Numbered from the stretch's first letter, positions 53,419 to 62,378 are shown. The stretch: DNA of 64,000 bases from JAJDXW01 sp965214795 (GCA_965214795.1 OZ243976.1:4960001-5024000); one strand, 5' to 3'. A program made the numbers and translations. The notes: generated from the letters alone by a model not told the origin.

Positions 53419-53721
53419 ATGACACCGGAAGTGCTCAGTATCATCGGCGTCGGTATCGTGCTCGCCGGGATCATTCTCAATGGACAGCGCAACCTGCGCG
53501 CCGACTATCGCGCCTTGCGCGCTGAAATCGAACGGCGCTTCGAGCAGGTCGAACGGCGCTTCGAGCAAGTCGATCGACGTTTCGAGCAGGTCGATCGACG
53601 CTTCGAGCACGTCGAGGGGCGCATCACCGCACTCGACCGCGGACAGGCCAGGCTGGAAGGCTTGCTCGAGGGCCTGCGCGAGGCGGTGACGGGCCGGCGA
53701 GCGGCGGCCAGCGACGACTGA
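53419..53721 (+). CDS. small membrane-anchored coiled-coil protein, array 2 copy 1
   Basis: 100 residues: MTPEVLSIIGVGIVLAGIIL (one membrane helix), NGQRNLRADYRALRAEIE, four heptads of RRFEQVD/E type (ending RRFEHVE), then GRITALDRGQARLEGLLEGL REAVTGRR and a short tail. First of four tandem paralogues with strong ribosome sites (GGGAGGAAG). Function unknown; the ALDRGQARLEGLLEGL motif resembles ALAERQAKVEGLL of the 15-18 kb array. Confidence 0.75.
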   Translation: MTPEVLSIIGVGIVLAGIILNGQRNLRADYRALRAEIERRFEQVERRFEQVDRRFEQVDRRFEHVEGRITALDRGQARLEGLLEGLREAVTGRRAAASDD

Positions 53722-53811
53722 TCGCGCACCACCGGCGAAGGCAGTGCATTCCGGGTGCGAACGCACCGGGCCGACAGGGTGAAGTCGCGACAGGAGACAG
53801 GGAGGAGGTCC

Positions 53812-54093
53812 ATGACACCGGAAGTGCTCAGTATCATCGGCGTCGGTATCGTGCTTGCCGGGATCATCCTCAATGGACAGCGCAACCTGCGCGCTGAAAT
53901 CGAACGGCGCTTCGAGCAGGTCGAACGGCGCTTCGATCAGGTCGATCGACGCTTCGAGCAGGTCGATCGACGCTTCGAGCACGTCGAGGGGCGCATCACC
54001 GCACTCGACCGCGGACAGGCCAGGCTGGAAGGCTTGCTCGAGGGCCTGCGCGAGGCGGTGACGGGCCGGCGAGCGGCGGCCAGCGACGACTGA
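53812..54093 (+). CDS. small membrane-anchored coiled-coil protein, array 2 copy 2
   Basis: 93 residues from ATG 53812 with GGAGGAGGTCC upstream. Same helix and C-terminus; lacks the DYRALRA segment and has four heptads (RRFEQVERRFDQVD and two more). Unit distance to copy 1 is 393 bp, with the flank GATCGCGCACCACCGGCGAA conserved. Confidence 0.75.
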   Translation: MTPEVLSIIGVGIVLAGIILNGQRNLRAEIERRFEQVERRFDQVDRRFEQVDRRFEHVEGRITALDRGQARLEGLLEGLREAVTGRRAAASDD

Positions 54094-54192
54094 TCGCGCA
54101 CCACCGGCGAAGGCAAGTGCGTTCCGGGTGCGAACGCACCGGCCGACAGGGTGAAGTTGCGACAGGATGCCGCGGAGACAGGGAGGAGGTCC

Positions 54193-54432
54193 ATGACACC
54201 GGAAATGCACAGCATCATCGGCGTCGGTATCGTGCTTGCCGGGATCATTCTCAATGGACAGCGCAACCTGCGCGCTGAAATCGAACGGCGCTTCGATCAG
54301 GTCGATCGACGCTTCGAGCACGTCGAGGGGCGCATCACCGCACTCGACCGCGGACAGGCCAGGCTGGAAGGCTTGCTCGAGGGCCTGCGCGAGGCGGTGA
54401 CGGGCCGGCGAGCGGCGGCCAGCGACGGCTGA
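54193..54432 (+). CDS. small membrane-anchored coiled-coil protein, array 2 copy 3
   Basis: 79 residues from ATG 54193, the shortest member with two heptads (RRFDQVDRRFEHVE). The first residues are MTPEMHSIIGVGIV. Membrane helix, C-terminal motif and ribosome site are conserved. Confidence 0.75.
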   Translation: MTPEMHSIIGVGIVLAGIILNGQRNLRAEIERRFDQVDRRFEHVEGRITALDRGQARLEGLLEGLREAVTGRRAAASDG

Positions 54433-54531
54433 TCGCGCACCACCGGCGAAGGCAGTGCATTCCGGGTGCGAACGCACCGGGCCGACAGGGTGAGGTTGCG
54501 ATAGTCTTCCGGGGAGACAGGGGGGAGGTCC

Positions 54532-54855
54532 ATGACACCGGAAATGCTCAGTATCATCGGCGTCGGTATCGTGCTCGCCGGGATCATTCTCAATGGACAG
54601 CGCAACCTGCGCGCCGACTATCGCGCCTTGCGCGCTGAAATCGAACGGCGCTTCGAGCAGGTCGAACGGCGCTTCGAGCAGGTCGATCGACGCTTCGAGC
54701 AGGTCGATCGGCGCTTCGAGCAGGTCGATCGACGCTTCGAGCACGTCGAGGGGCGCATCACCGCACTCGACCGCGGACAGGCCAGGCTGGAAGGCTTGCT
54801 CGAGGGCCTGCGCGAGGCGGTGACGGGCCGGCGAGCGGCGGCCAGCGACGACTGA
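54532..54855 (+). CDS. small membrane-anchored coiled-coil protein, array 2 copy 4
   Basis: 107 residues from ATG 54532, the longest member with five heptads and the DYRALRA segment. Heptad units are almost exact 21 bp repeats (CGCTTCGAGCAGGTCGATCG). It ends 15 bp before the ketopantoate-reductase-like gene. Confidence 0.75.
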   Translation: MTPEMLSIIGVGIVLAGIILNGQRNLRADYRALRAEIERRFEQVERRFEQVDRRFEQVDRRFEQVDRRFEHVEGRITALDRGQARLEGLLEGLREAVTGRRAAASDD

Positions 54856-54870
54856 CCGGGGGCGGTAAGG

Positions 54871-55992
54871 ATGGGCCGGAAGATCGCGGTCGTCGGGGCC
54901 GGGGCGGTCGGCGCCTACACGGGCGGGCACCTCGCGCGCACCGGGCACGACGTGACCTTCCTCGATCCCTGGCCCCCGCACGTCGAGTACATGAAGGCGC
55001 GCGGCATCGAGCTCTTCGGGGTCACCGAGGCGGAGCGGTGCACGGTGCCGGTGCGGGCGCTCCACCTCTCGGAGCTCGAGAGCCTCGCGCGCGAGGCGCC
55101 GTTCGACATCGTGTTCGTCTGCACCAAGTCCTACGACACCGCGTGGTCGACGACGATGATCGCGCCCTTCCTCGCCCCGGACGGCTTCGTGGTCTCGCTT
55201 CAGAACTGCATCAACGAGGAGACCATCGCCGGCATCGTCGGCTGGGGCCGCACCACGGGGTGCATCGCGAGCGTCATCTCGGTGGAGCTCTTCGAGCCGG
55301 GCCACGTGCGCCGAGCGGTGCCCCTCGGCGGCGAGCGGCACACCGTGTTCCGGGTCGGCGAGCCGCACGGGCGGCCGACCGCGCGCGTCGCGGAGGTGGC
55401 GGAGATGCTCCGGGCCGCCGACAGCGCCAAGGTCACCACCAACCTGTGGGGCGAGCGCTGGTCCAAGCTCACCGCGAACTGCATGCGCAACGCGGTCTCG
55501 GCCGCGACCGGGCTCACGAGCCGGGAGGGCGATCTGCGCGACGACTGCCGGCGGCTCGCCATCCGGCTCGCGGCGGAGAGCGCCGCCGTCGGCCGCGCCT
55601 TGGGCTACGATCTGGAGGTCATCTACGGCTTCGAGCCCGACCGGCTGGTCGAGGCCGGTGCGGGCAGCAACGAGGCGCTCGATTCCCTCGAATCCGAGCT
55701 GCTCGACCGCGCCCGCCACGCGAAGGGGGGCGGCGCGGGCCACCGGCCCTCGATGGGGCAGGACGTGGTGAAGGGCCGGCGCACCGAGATCGACTGGCTG
55801 AACGGGTACGTGGTGCGGCGCGGAGCCGAGATCGGGATGGACGCCCCCGCGAACGCGGCGATCACCGGGGTCGTGAAGCGAGTGGAGCGGCGCGAGGTCG
55901 AGCCGCACCCGGACCTCGTGCGCGGTATCCGACCACCCCCCGGGACAGGCAGCGGCCGGCGGACCATCGGGCCGGCGAGAGGACGAACATGA
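54871..55992 (+). CDS. panE: 2-dehydropantoate 2-reductase family protein
   Basis: 373 residues. N-terminal Rossmann domain with dinucleotide motif AVVGAGAVGAYTGGHLARTG, DIVFVCTKSYDTAWST and VVSLQNCINEETIAGI; C-terminal ApbA domain with NLWGERWSKLTANCMRNAVS (conserved Lys and Asn) and RPSMGQDVVKGRRTEIDWLN. PanE reduces ketopantoate to pantoate with NADPH; at 373 residues it is longer than the usual ~300, so a paralogue with another 2-oxo substrate is possible. A pantothenate kinase gene 1.7 kb downstream fits a CoA role. It overlaps the next gene by 4 bp (ATGA). Confidence 0.85.
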   Translation: MGRKIAVVGAGAVGAYTGGHLARTGHDVTFLDPWPPHVEYMKARGIELFGVTEAERCTVPVRALHLSELESLAREAPFDIVFVCTKSYDTAWSTTMIAPFLAPDGFVVSLQNCINEETIAGIVGWGRTTGCIASVISVELFEPGHVRRAVPLGGERHTVFRVGEPHGRPTARVAEVAEMLRAADSAKVTTNLWGERWSKLTANCMRNAVSAATGLTSREGDLRDDCRRLAIRLAAESAAVGRALGYDLEVIYGFEPDRLVEAGAGSNEALDSLESELLDRARHAKGGGAGHRPSMGQDVVKGRRTEIDWLNGYVVRRGAEIGMDAPANAAITGVVKRVERREVEPHPDLVRGIRPPPGTGSGRRTIGPARGRT

Positions 55993-56465
55993 CGATCGAA
56001 GAAGGCAAGGCGGCGCCGGATTTCACCCTGGAGGACGCGGCGGGGAAACGGGTGTCGCTCGGCGACTATCGTGGGCGGTACGTGGTGGTGTACTTCTACC
56101 CGCGCGACGACACCCCGGGCTGCACCAAGGAAGCCTGCGGCTTCCGGGACCTCCACGACTCGATCCGCGCCCGCGGGGCGGAGGTGCTCGGGGTCTCGCC
56201 GGACGACGGGGCGGCCCACCGGAAGTTCGTCGACAAGTACGCCCTGCCCTTCACCCTGCTCTGCGACCCGGAACGCGAGGTCATGGCACGCTACGGCGCG
56301 TGGGGCGAGAAGATGATGTACGGAAAGAAGACGGTGGGCGTGATCCGCTCCACGGTCATCGTCGCCCCGGACGGGACGGTCGCGAAGCACTGGCGGCGGG
56401 TCGCGAGGGCGGCGGACCACCCGGCCAAGGTGCTGGAGGTGCTCGACTCGCTCGCCGCCGGATGA
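55989..56465 (+). CDS. bcp: peroxiredoxin of the Bcp/PrxQ type
   Basis: 158 residues: APDFTLEDAAGKRVSLGDYR, VVVYFYPRDDTPGCTKEACG with the peroxidatic Cys in PGCT and a second Cys five residues later (resolving Cys of the PrxQ type), LLCDPEREVMARYGAWGEKM and GVIRSTVIVAPDGTVAKHWR. It reduces hydroperoxides with thioredoxin. Translationally coupled to the preceding gene. Confidence 0.94.
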   Translation: MTIEEGKAAPDFTLEDAAGKRVSLGDYRGRYVVVYFYPRDDTPGCTKEACGFRDLHDSIRARGAEVLGVSPDDGAAHRKFVDKYALPFTLLCDPEREVMARYGAWGEKMMYGKKTVGVIRSTVIVAPDGTVAKHWRRVARAADHPAKVLEVLDSLAAG

Positions 56466-56652
56466 GCCGGTGCCCGGACGCGCCTCGCTTCGCGGTCCGC
56501 GGAAGCTCGTGCATCCCCTGCGTACCGATCGCCGGGAGCGAAACGGAGCCGCCGGGACGAGCACCGCCGGACCCCCGCGGACGGAGCCGGTGAGCGCCGG
56601 CCCCGGGCCCCGGCGACCGGCCGGGGCGGGACGCGGGCTGCCCCTTGGCGCC

Positions 56653-57489
56653 GTGGTGCGGGACAGCGGGCAGGTGACCGCCGCCGCCGGGCGGTGGGAC
56701 CCCAGGCAATACCACAAGTTCTCCGACCATCGCCGCCGGCCCGCGGTCGAGTTGCTCGCGCGCGTGCCGCCGGCCGAACCCTCGCTTGCGGTCGACCTCG
56801 GGTGCGGGTCGGGCGAGATCACCCGGCTCATCGCGGAGCGCTGGCCGGGCGCGGCGGTGCAGGGCATCGACCACTCGCCCGACATGATCGCGCGGGCGCG
56901 CGCCGGGGACGATGCAGGGGAAGCGGTGCGGGTCGAGTGGGTCGAGGCCGACATCGCGGACTGGTCGCCGCCCTCCCCGCCCGGCCTCGTCTACGCGAAC
57001 GCCTCCCTCCAGTGGGTGGACGGGCACGAGACGCTCTTCCCCCGGCTCTTCCGCTCGCTCGCCCCGGGCGGGGTGCTCGCGGTCCAGATGCCCCGGAGCC
57101 GCGAGACGCGCTCCCATCTTCTGATGCACGAGGTCCTCGCCGACGCGGGCCCGGGCGGCGCCCCGATCGGGCCGGAACCCTTGCGGCGGGAGATCGCCCG
57201 CCGCTGGGTACTCGGGCCGGATGCGTATTTCGATCTCCTCGCGGCCGACGCGACCCGGCTCGACATCTGGACCACCGAGTACCTCCAGGTGCTGGAGGGC
57301 GAAGATCCGGTGCTCGAATGGGTGAGCGGGACCGGGCTCCGCCCGATCCTGAACGGGCTCGCGGGCGAGGAGCGCGACCGCTTCCTCGCCCGCTACCGGC
57401 CGGCGTTGCGCGAGGCGTACCCGCGGCGCCCGGACGGCACCACCCTCTACCCGTTCCCCCGCCTGTTCATCGTCGCGGTCCGCGCCTGA
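56653..57489 (+). CDS. tam: trans-aconitate 2-methyltransferase-like protein
   Basis: About 278 residues from GTG 56653; the exact start is uncertain because the frame is open from 56470 and another GTG lies at 56674. Class I SAM methyltransferase: RWDPRQYHKFSDHRRRPAVE, LAVDLGCGSGEITRLIAERW (SAM motif I), VQGIDHSPDMIARARA and the Tam-like YANASLQWVDGHETLFPRLF and VLAVQMPRSRETRSHLLMHE. Tam esterifies trans-aconitate, an inhibitor formed from cis-aconitate. Assignment rests on these motifs and order. Confidence 0.85.
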   Translation: MVRDSGQVTAAAGRWDPRQYHKFSDHRRRPAVELLARVPPAEPSLAVDLGCGSGEITRLIAERWPGAAVQGIDHSPDMIARARAGDDAGEAVRVEWVEADIADWSPPSPPGLVYANASLQWVDGHETLFPRLFRSLAPGGVLAVQMPRSRETRSHLLMHEVLADAGPGGAPIGPEPLRREIARRWVLGPDAYFDLLAADATRLDIWTTEYLQVLEGEDPVLEWVSGTGLRPILNGLAGEERDRFLARYRPALREAYPRRPDGTTLYPFPRLFIVAVRA

Positions 57490-57661
57490 GTGACCCGACC
57501 CGGCCCGCCGGCCGGGCTCGTCGGCGCCGCTCCATCCCCCTGCCGCCCCGCCGATGGTCTGTCGATCTCGCCCCGATTGAAGGAAAATCGGCTCCATGAA
57601 GACCGCGACCCGCCGCCCCGCGGCCGCCGCCGGCCACCCCCCGCCCGGCGCGGGCTGAGCC

Positions 57662-58435
57662 ATGCTCCTCGCCATCGACGCCGGCAACACCAACATCGTG
57701 TTCGCGGTGCACGACGGCGAGCGCATCCGCGGCCAGTGGCGGGCCTCGACGAGCGACTCCCGCACCGCGGACGAGCACCTGGTCTGGCTCTCGAACCTGA
57801 TGGCGTTCGATGGCCTAAGCCCGGCCGACGTCGACCGCGCGATCCTCTCCACGGTGGTGCCCCTGGCGCGGTCGGGGCTCGAGTCTCTGTGCCGACGCTT
57901 CTTCGGCTGCGAGGCGATGGTGGTCGGCGACCCCGGCGTCAAGCTGCCGCTCGAGGTGCTCATCGAGCGCCCGTCGGAGGTTGGAGCGGACCGCCTTGTC
58001 AACGCGGTGGCCGCCCACACGACCTACGGCGGGCCCCTCGTCGTGGTCGACTTCGGCACCGCCACGACCTTCGACATCGTCGACGGGAGCGGCAACTACG
58101 CGGGCGGGATCATCGCGCCCGGCATCAACCTCTCGATGCGCGCCCTGCACATGGCGGCCGCCCAGCTTCCCGACGTCGCGGTCGAGCGCCCGGCGAGCGT
58201 CATCGGCAAGAGCACCGTCGGCGCGATGCAGTCGGGGGTGTTCTGGGGTTACGTCGCCCTCGTCGAGGGGCTCGTGTCGCGGGTGCGCGCGGAGTTCGGA
58301 GCGCCGATGAAGATCGTCGCGACCGGCGGCCTCGCCCCCGTGTTCCGGGCCGGGACCGACCTCATCGAGCACGAGGATCCGGACCTCACCATCCGGGGGC
58401 TCGTGGAGGTCTACCGACATAATCGGCCGTCATAG
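57662..58435 (+). CDS. coaX: type III pantothenate kinase, stop codon supplied by a MITE
   Basis: 257 residues. First step of CoA synthesis from pantothenate. ASKHA-fold motifs: MLLAIDAGNTNIVFAVHDGE (phosphate 1), GADRLVNAVAAHTTYGGPLV, VVDFGTATTFDIVDGSGNYA GGIIAPGI (phosphate 2) and KIVATGGLAPVF. The last codons are CGG CCG TCA TAG, where TCATAG is the first six bases of the MITE at 58430. Without the MITE the 8 bp duplication ATCGGCCG would run into TAG, ending at the same Pro. So the insertion added one Ser and remade the stop. Confidence 0.95.
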   Translation: MLLAIDAGNTNIVFAVHDGERIRGQWRASTSDSRTADEHLVWLSNLMAFDGLSPADVDRAILSTVVPLARSGLESLCRRFFGCEAMVVGDPGVKLPLEVLIERPSEVGADRLVNAVAAHTTYGGPLVVVDFGTATTFDIVDGSGNYAGGIIAPGINLSMRALHMAAAQLPDVAVERPASVIGKSTVGAMQSGVFWGYVALVEGLVSRVRAEFGAPMKIVATGGLAPVFRAGTDLIEHEDPDLTIRGLVEVYRHNRPS

Positions 58436-58552
58436 GTAGGTACTTAAGCTGATCGATTAGGGCTGAACCGGTCATAACAGCCTGCGACCGGCACCTGACA
58501 TGCCCCACGGTCTGGATTTCCCGGTCTGAACGGCTTAAGTACCTACGTATGA
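58430..58552. mobile_element. 123 bp MITE with perfect 8 bp target duplication, copy 2
   Basis: Ends TCATAGGTAGGTACTTAAGC and GCTTAAGTACCTACGTATGA (inverted repeats), flanked by ATCGGCCG at 58422-58429 and 58553-58560. The interior is related, in reverse complement, to the copy at 6554-6677 (shared GGTCATAACAGCCTGCGACC-like core). Inserted at the very end of coaX. Confidence 0.9.
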
Positions 58553-58560
58553 ATCGGCCG

Positions 58561-58937
58561 TAGCGGGCCGTCGGTCCGCCCACGGGGGCTCGCCGCATAC
58601 CACCGAGCACGCTTCCACGCGGCGCGGCCGGCCACGACGCAACGCTCCCGCGCATGCTCGCGGCACCGCCGGGGGCCGATCCTCGCACCCTCGTGGCCCG
58701 CATGTCCGAGCGGCTCCGGCGGGCCCTGCTCGCGCTCCGCGGTGCCGTCCTGCGCTGCTCGCCCCGCTCCGCTGCTCGCCCCGCTCCTGCCACCGTAGCG
58801 TAAAGTGGGCCTGGTCGACGACGAGCGACACCTTGCAACACGGGGGGAGACCATATCGGGTCGGCGTTCCGCAGCCCTGATCCGACCCACCGTCCCGCGG
58901 CTGCCGCCCCCCGTCGGGCCCGCGTGAAATGACCCTG
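58561..58937. other. stretch without a supported gene
   Basis: Between the MITE and the next palindromic element I see only long GC-rich shadow frames on both strands, with no recognisable motif and no ribosome site. Confidence 0.4.
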
Positions 58938-58946
58938 CCTCGACGA

Positions 58947-59102
58947 CAGCAGTTCTCATTTTGGCGCCTGACTTCACCCTGAGCCGCAAGCCGTATTCTC
59001 CTTGCGACTCGATCCGAGGCAGATCAGGGGGCAGATCAGGGGGCAGATCGGCGGTCGTGCCGGTCCGGCAGCAGGACCCGACGAGCAAAATGAGAACTGC
59101 TG
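58947..59102. mobile_element. 156 bp palindromic element C with 8 bp direct repeats
   Basis: Ends CAGCAGTTCTCATTTTG and CAAAATGAGAACTGCTG are perfect 17 bp inverted repeats. CCTCGACG flanks both sides (58938-58945, 59103-59110), like a target duplication. Inside, CAGATCAGGGGG is tandemly repeated. Non-coding; MITE-like but different from the 124 bp family. It lies 140 bp upstream of dctP. Confidence 0.75.
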
Positions 59103-59240
59103 CCTCGACGGACCCGCCCTTGACACCCCGTGGAATGTCGATTCTGATGGCGGAGGGGCCTCCCCCCGAGGCCCTCATGGAGGGTATGCCTCCCGGGCGG
59201 GGCTCCCTCGAACTCGTTCCAGAACCAATCGGAGACTTCG

Positions 59241-60221
59241 ATGATCCACAAGCTTCTCACCGCGCTCGGCATTCTCGGTATCGCGGCCGCAGTCGCGGTC
59301 GCGCCGGCGGGCGCCGCCACCTACAAGCTGAACGTGGGCACCGCCCTCACCCAGGACGACCCCCTGTTCCAGGGCCTCCTCGCCTTCGAGCAGGGCGTCG
59401 AGAGCCGGACGAACGGCGAGGTGGACATTGTCATCTTCCCCGCACTCTCGCTCTGCGAAGACAACGAGTGCATCGAGCAGGCCCGGGCCGGCGCCAACGT
59501 GGCGGTGGTCATCGACGGCGGACGGCTCGGCTCGTACGTGCCGGGGCTGGCCATCGTATCGGCACCCTACCTCGCCGCCGACCTCGCGGAAATGAAGAAG
59601 ATCGTGACCTCGAGCGTATTCGGCGAGTACAACGGCGAGCTTCGCGAGAAGGCGGGTCTCGACATCCTCTCGTTCAACTGGTGGCAGGGGGTGCGCAACA
59701 TGTACACCCCGACCCCGGTCGCCCAGCCGGCGGACCTCGACGGGATCCGCTGTCGGGTACCGGACGCGCGCCTCTGGATCGAGACCATCGACTCCATGGG
59801 GGCGGTGGCGACCCCCCTCGCCTGGACCTCCGTCTACACCGGCATTCAGCAGGGGGTCATCGACTGCGCGGGCGCCCAGACGCCGGCCGCGTGGGGCATC
59901 AAGCTCTACGAGGTGACCCGGCACATGGCGAAGACCGAGCACATCAACCTGATGACCGGGCTCGTCACCAGCGCCGCCTGGACCGACTCGCTGCCCGCCG
60001 AGTACCGGCAGATCGTGCGCGAAGAGGCCCTGAACGGCGGCGACATCGGGACGCAGGCAACCGCGGACGCCATCGCGGCGCTCGAGGCGAAGATGGCCGA
60101 GGCCGGGCTCACCATCAACGCCGACGTCGACAAGGCCCCCTTCGTGGAAGCCACCGCGGGGGTCTACGAGTCGATGGGGCTGACCGAGGTGCGCGCCCGG
60201 GTCTATGCCGAGGTGAGATAG
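59241..60221 (+). CDS. dctP: TRAP transporter substrate-binding protein DctP
   Basis: 326 residues with a signal peptide (MIHKLLTALGILGIAAAVAV, cleavage near AGA-ATYKL). DctP-family features: LNVGTALTQDDPLFQGLLAF EQ, EVDIVIFPALSLCEDNECIE QARAG, LNWWQ-like SFNWWQGVRNMYTP, LDGIRCRVPDARLWIETIDS MGAVATPLAWTSVYTGIQQG VIDCAG. The Arg in GIRCRVP normally salt-bridges the ligand carboxylate. A periplasmic binding protein for an organic acid; the substrate cannot be read from sequence. First gene of dctPQM. Confidence 0.93.
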   Translation: MIHKLLTALGILGIAAAVAVAPAGAATYKLNVGTALTQDDPLFQGLLAFEQGVESRTNGEVDIVIFPALSLCEDNECIEQARAGANVAVVIDGGRLGSYVPGLAIVSAPYLAADLAEMKKIVTSSVFGEYNGELREKAGLDILSFNWWQGVRNMYTPTPVAQPADLDGIRCRVPDARLWIETIDSMGAVATPLAWTSVYTGIQQGVIDCAGAQTPAAWGIKLYEVTRHMAKTEHINLMTGLVTSAAWTDSLPAEYRQIVREEALNGGDIGTQATADAIAALEAKMAEAGLTINADVDKAPFVEATAGVYESMGLTEVRARVYAEVR

Positions 60222-60369
60222 CCACCGCGTCCTCCCGGCGCGGCCCGGGCCGGACGGCCCGCACCGCGCCGGGAGGCCGGACCCCGCCACCCGCCTTCAC
60301 TACCGTCTCCACCCCCGCCGCTTCCGCCACCCCGGCCGCCCGCGCCGCCGCGCCGTTTCCGGATCCGAT

Positions 60370-61098
60370 ATGCGACGCGCCGTTGCCGCCGCCGGTCGCC
60401 ACCTGCTCCGGGTCGAGGAGCTCATCTCGAGGGCCCTCCTCGTCCTCCTCGTCCTCCTCGTCTTCGTGCCGGCGGTCACCCGCACGTTCAACCGGCCGAT
60501 CATCTGGTCGATCGAGATCGCCCAGCTCCTCTTCGCGTGGCTCGCCTTCCTCGGCGCGAACCAGGCGATGCGGGCCGGAGCCCACATCGGGGTGGACCTG
60601 CTCACCCGAGGCCTCCCGCTCCGGATCCGGACGATCATCGCCCTGTTCAACCTCGGCCTCATCGCCGCCTTCCTCGCCGCCCTCCTCTGGTACGGGATCG
60701 AGCTGACCTTCGTGAGCGTGGACCGCCGGTTCATGACCACGAACCTGAGCTTCGCCTTCGCCACCGTCGCGGCGCCGCTCGGGGCGGCCCTCCTGCTCCT
60801 GACCACCGCGGGAAGGGTCGCGGCGGTGCTCCGGCACGGCCCGGAAGGCGAGGAAGAGGGTGGCGCGGGAGGCGATGGGGGAGCGAGCACGGGCGGGGAC
60901 ACGAGAGCCGGCCCGGGAGACGACCGGCGAGGCGGGGCCGCCGGCGGCACGGGAGAGGGCGAGGGATCCGGACGAGGCCCGGACGGCGCCAGCGGGCCGG
61001 GGAGGGCGGCGGCTCCGCCCGGCGCCGGCGCCGGCGCCCCGGGCCGGGGTCGCCCCGAGGCCGGGGGACGGGCCCCCGCCACGGACGGGCCGGAATGA
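60370..61098 (+). CDS. dctQ: TRAP transporter small permease DctQ with long tail
   Basis: 242 residues. Four membrane helices in the first ~150 residues (VEELISRALLVLLVLLVFVP, IEIAQLLFAWLAFLGANQAM RAGAHIGVDLL, TIIALFNLGLIAAFLAALLW YG and PLGAALLLLTTAGRV). The last ~85 residues are a Gly/Ala/Glu/Arg-rich low-complexity tail absent from normal DctQ proteins (about 160-180 residues). The 3' end overlaps dctM by 4 bp (ATGA). Confidence 0.9.
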   Translation: MRRAVAAAGRHLLRVEELISRALLVLLVLLVFVPAVTRTFNRPIIWSIEIAQLLFAWLAFLGANQAMRAGAHIGVDLLTRGLPLRIRTIIALFNLGLIAAFLAALLWYGIELTFVSVDRRFMTTNLSFAFATVAAPLGAALLLLTTAGRVAAVLRHGPEGEEEGGAGGDGGASTGGDTRAGPGDDRRGGAAGGTGEGEGSGRGPDGASGPGRAAAPPGAGAGAPGRGRPEAGGRAPATDGPE

Positions 61099-62378
61099 CC
61101 CTCATCACCCTCATCTTCCTCGTGCTTCTCCTCATCGGGATGCCCCTCGGCTTCGCCATCGGAATCGCGGGCTTCACGTTCTTCCTCACCGACCCGAACT
61201 TTCCCGCCTCCATCAGCGCCCAGCGCATCATCTCCTCGACGCAGAGCTTCCCGCTCCTCGCGGTGCCCCTCTTCGTGCTCGCGGGGCACCTCATGAACGC
61301 GACCGGGATCACCCGGCGCCTCCTCGCCTTCGCCTCCGCCCTCACCGGGTGGATGGCGGGGGGGCTCGCCCACACGAGCATCGTGCTGAGCGCCCTCATG
61401 GGGGGGATCTCCGGGTCCTCGGTGGCCGATGCCTCGATGGAGGCCCGCATCCTCGGGCCCACCATGCGGCGGCACGGCTACGCGGGGGGATTCACGGCGG
61501 CGGTCATCGCCCTCAGCTCCCTCATCACCTCCACCATTCCGCCCAGCATCGGCCTCATCCTCTACGGGTTCATCGGCCAGGTGTCGGTCGGACGCCTCTT
61601 CATCGCCGGGGTCGTGCCCGGGATCCTCATGACCGCGATGCTCATGGGGCCGGCGTACATCATCTCGCGCCGGCGCGGCTACCGGGGCGCGCGGGCCGCG
61701 CCGCCCGGGTGGCGGGAGGTGCTCCACGCCCTCAACGAGGCGAAGTACGCCCTCATCTTCCCGGTGTGGCTGATCGTCGGCATCCGCTTCGGCCTCTTCA
61801 CGCCCTCGGAGGCGGGGGCCTTCGCGGTGGTCTACGCGCTTCTGGTCGGCTTCTTCGCCCACCGTGAGCTGCACGTCGCGGACCTCCCCGGGGTGCTCGG
61901 CCGGGCGGTCACCGACATCGGCATGATCATGCTGATCCTCATGCTCTCGGCCATGCTCGGCTTCGCGATCATCGTGGAACAGGTGCCCCAGAACATGGCC
62001 GCGTTCATCGCCGGACTGTCCGAGAACCCGGTGTTGGTGCTGTTCCTCCTCCTCGGCTTCCTGTTGGTCGCGGGGATGTTCGTGGAGAGCACGGTCATGG
62101 TGCTGCTGCTCACCCCGATCCTGGTCCCCATCGTGCGCCAGCTCGGCATCGACGACGTCCACTTCGGGGTGCTGATGGTGATCCTGGTCGGGCTCGGCAG
62201 CATGACCCCCCCGGTCGGGGTCATCATGTACACGGTCTGCGGGCTGCTGAGGGTGAAGACCGACCAGTACGTCCGCGAGTCGCTTCCCTTCATCCTCGCG
62301 ATCCTCGCCCTCCTCACCGTCCTCGCCCTCTTCCCGAACCTCGTGCTGTTCCTGCCGCGCCTCGTCTATGGATCCTGA
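61095..62378 (+). CDS. dctM: TRAP transporter large permease DctM
   Basis: 427 residues, normal DctM length, with about 12 predicted membrane helices. Family motifs: FLVLLLIGMPLGFAIGIAGF, PLLAVPLFVLAGHLMNATGI, LMGGISGSSVADASMEARIL, LSSLITSTIPPSIGLILYGF IGQVSVGRLFIAGVVPGILM and GLGSMTPPVGVIMYTVCGL. It forms the Na+-coupled transport channel together with DctQ and receives substrate from DctP. Confidence 0.96.
   Translation: MTLITLIFLVLLLIGMPLGFAIGIAGFTFFLTDPNFPASISAQRIISSTQSFPLLAVPLFVLAGHLMNATGITRRLLAFASALTGWMAGGLAHTSIVLSALMGGISGSSVADASMEARILGPTMRRHGYAGGFTAAVIALSSLITSTIPPSIGLILYGFIGQVSVGRLFIAGVVPGILMTAMLMGPAYIISRRRGYRGARAAPPGWREVLHALNEAKYALIFPVWLIVGIRFGLFTPSEAGAFAVVYALLVGFFAHRELHVADLPGVLGRAVTDIGMIMLILMLSAMLGFAIIVEQVPQNMAAFIAGLSENPVLVLFLLLGFLLVAGMFVESTVMVLLLTPILVPIVRQLGIDDVHFGVLMVILVGLGSMTPPVGVIMYTVCGLLRVKTDQYVRESLPFILAILALLTVLALFPNLVLFLPRLVYGS

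Noticed and set aside
53383..55908. 841-codon minus-strand frame across the second coiled-coil array
   Set aside because: Its repeats are the reverse complement of the plus-strand heptad genes, which have ribosome sites and a membrane helix; the minus frame has neither.
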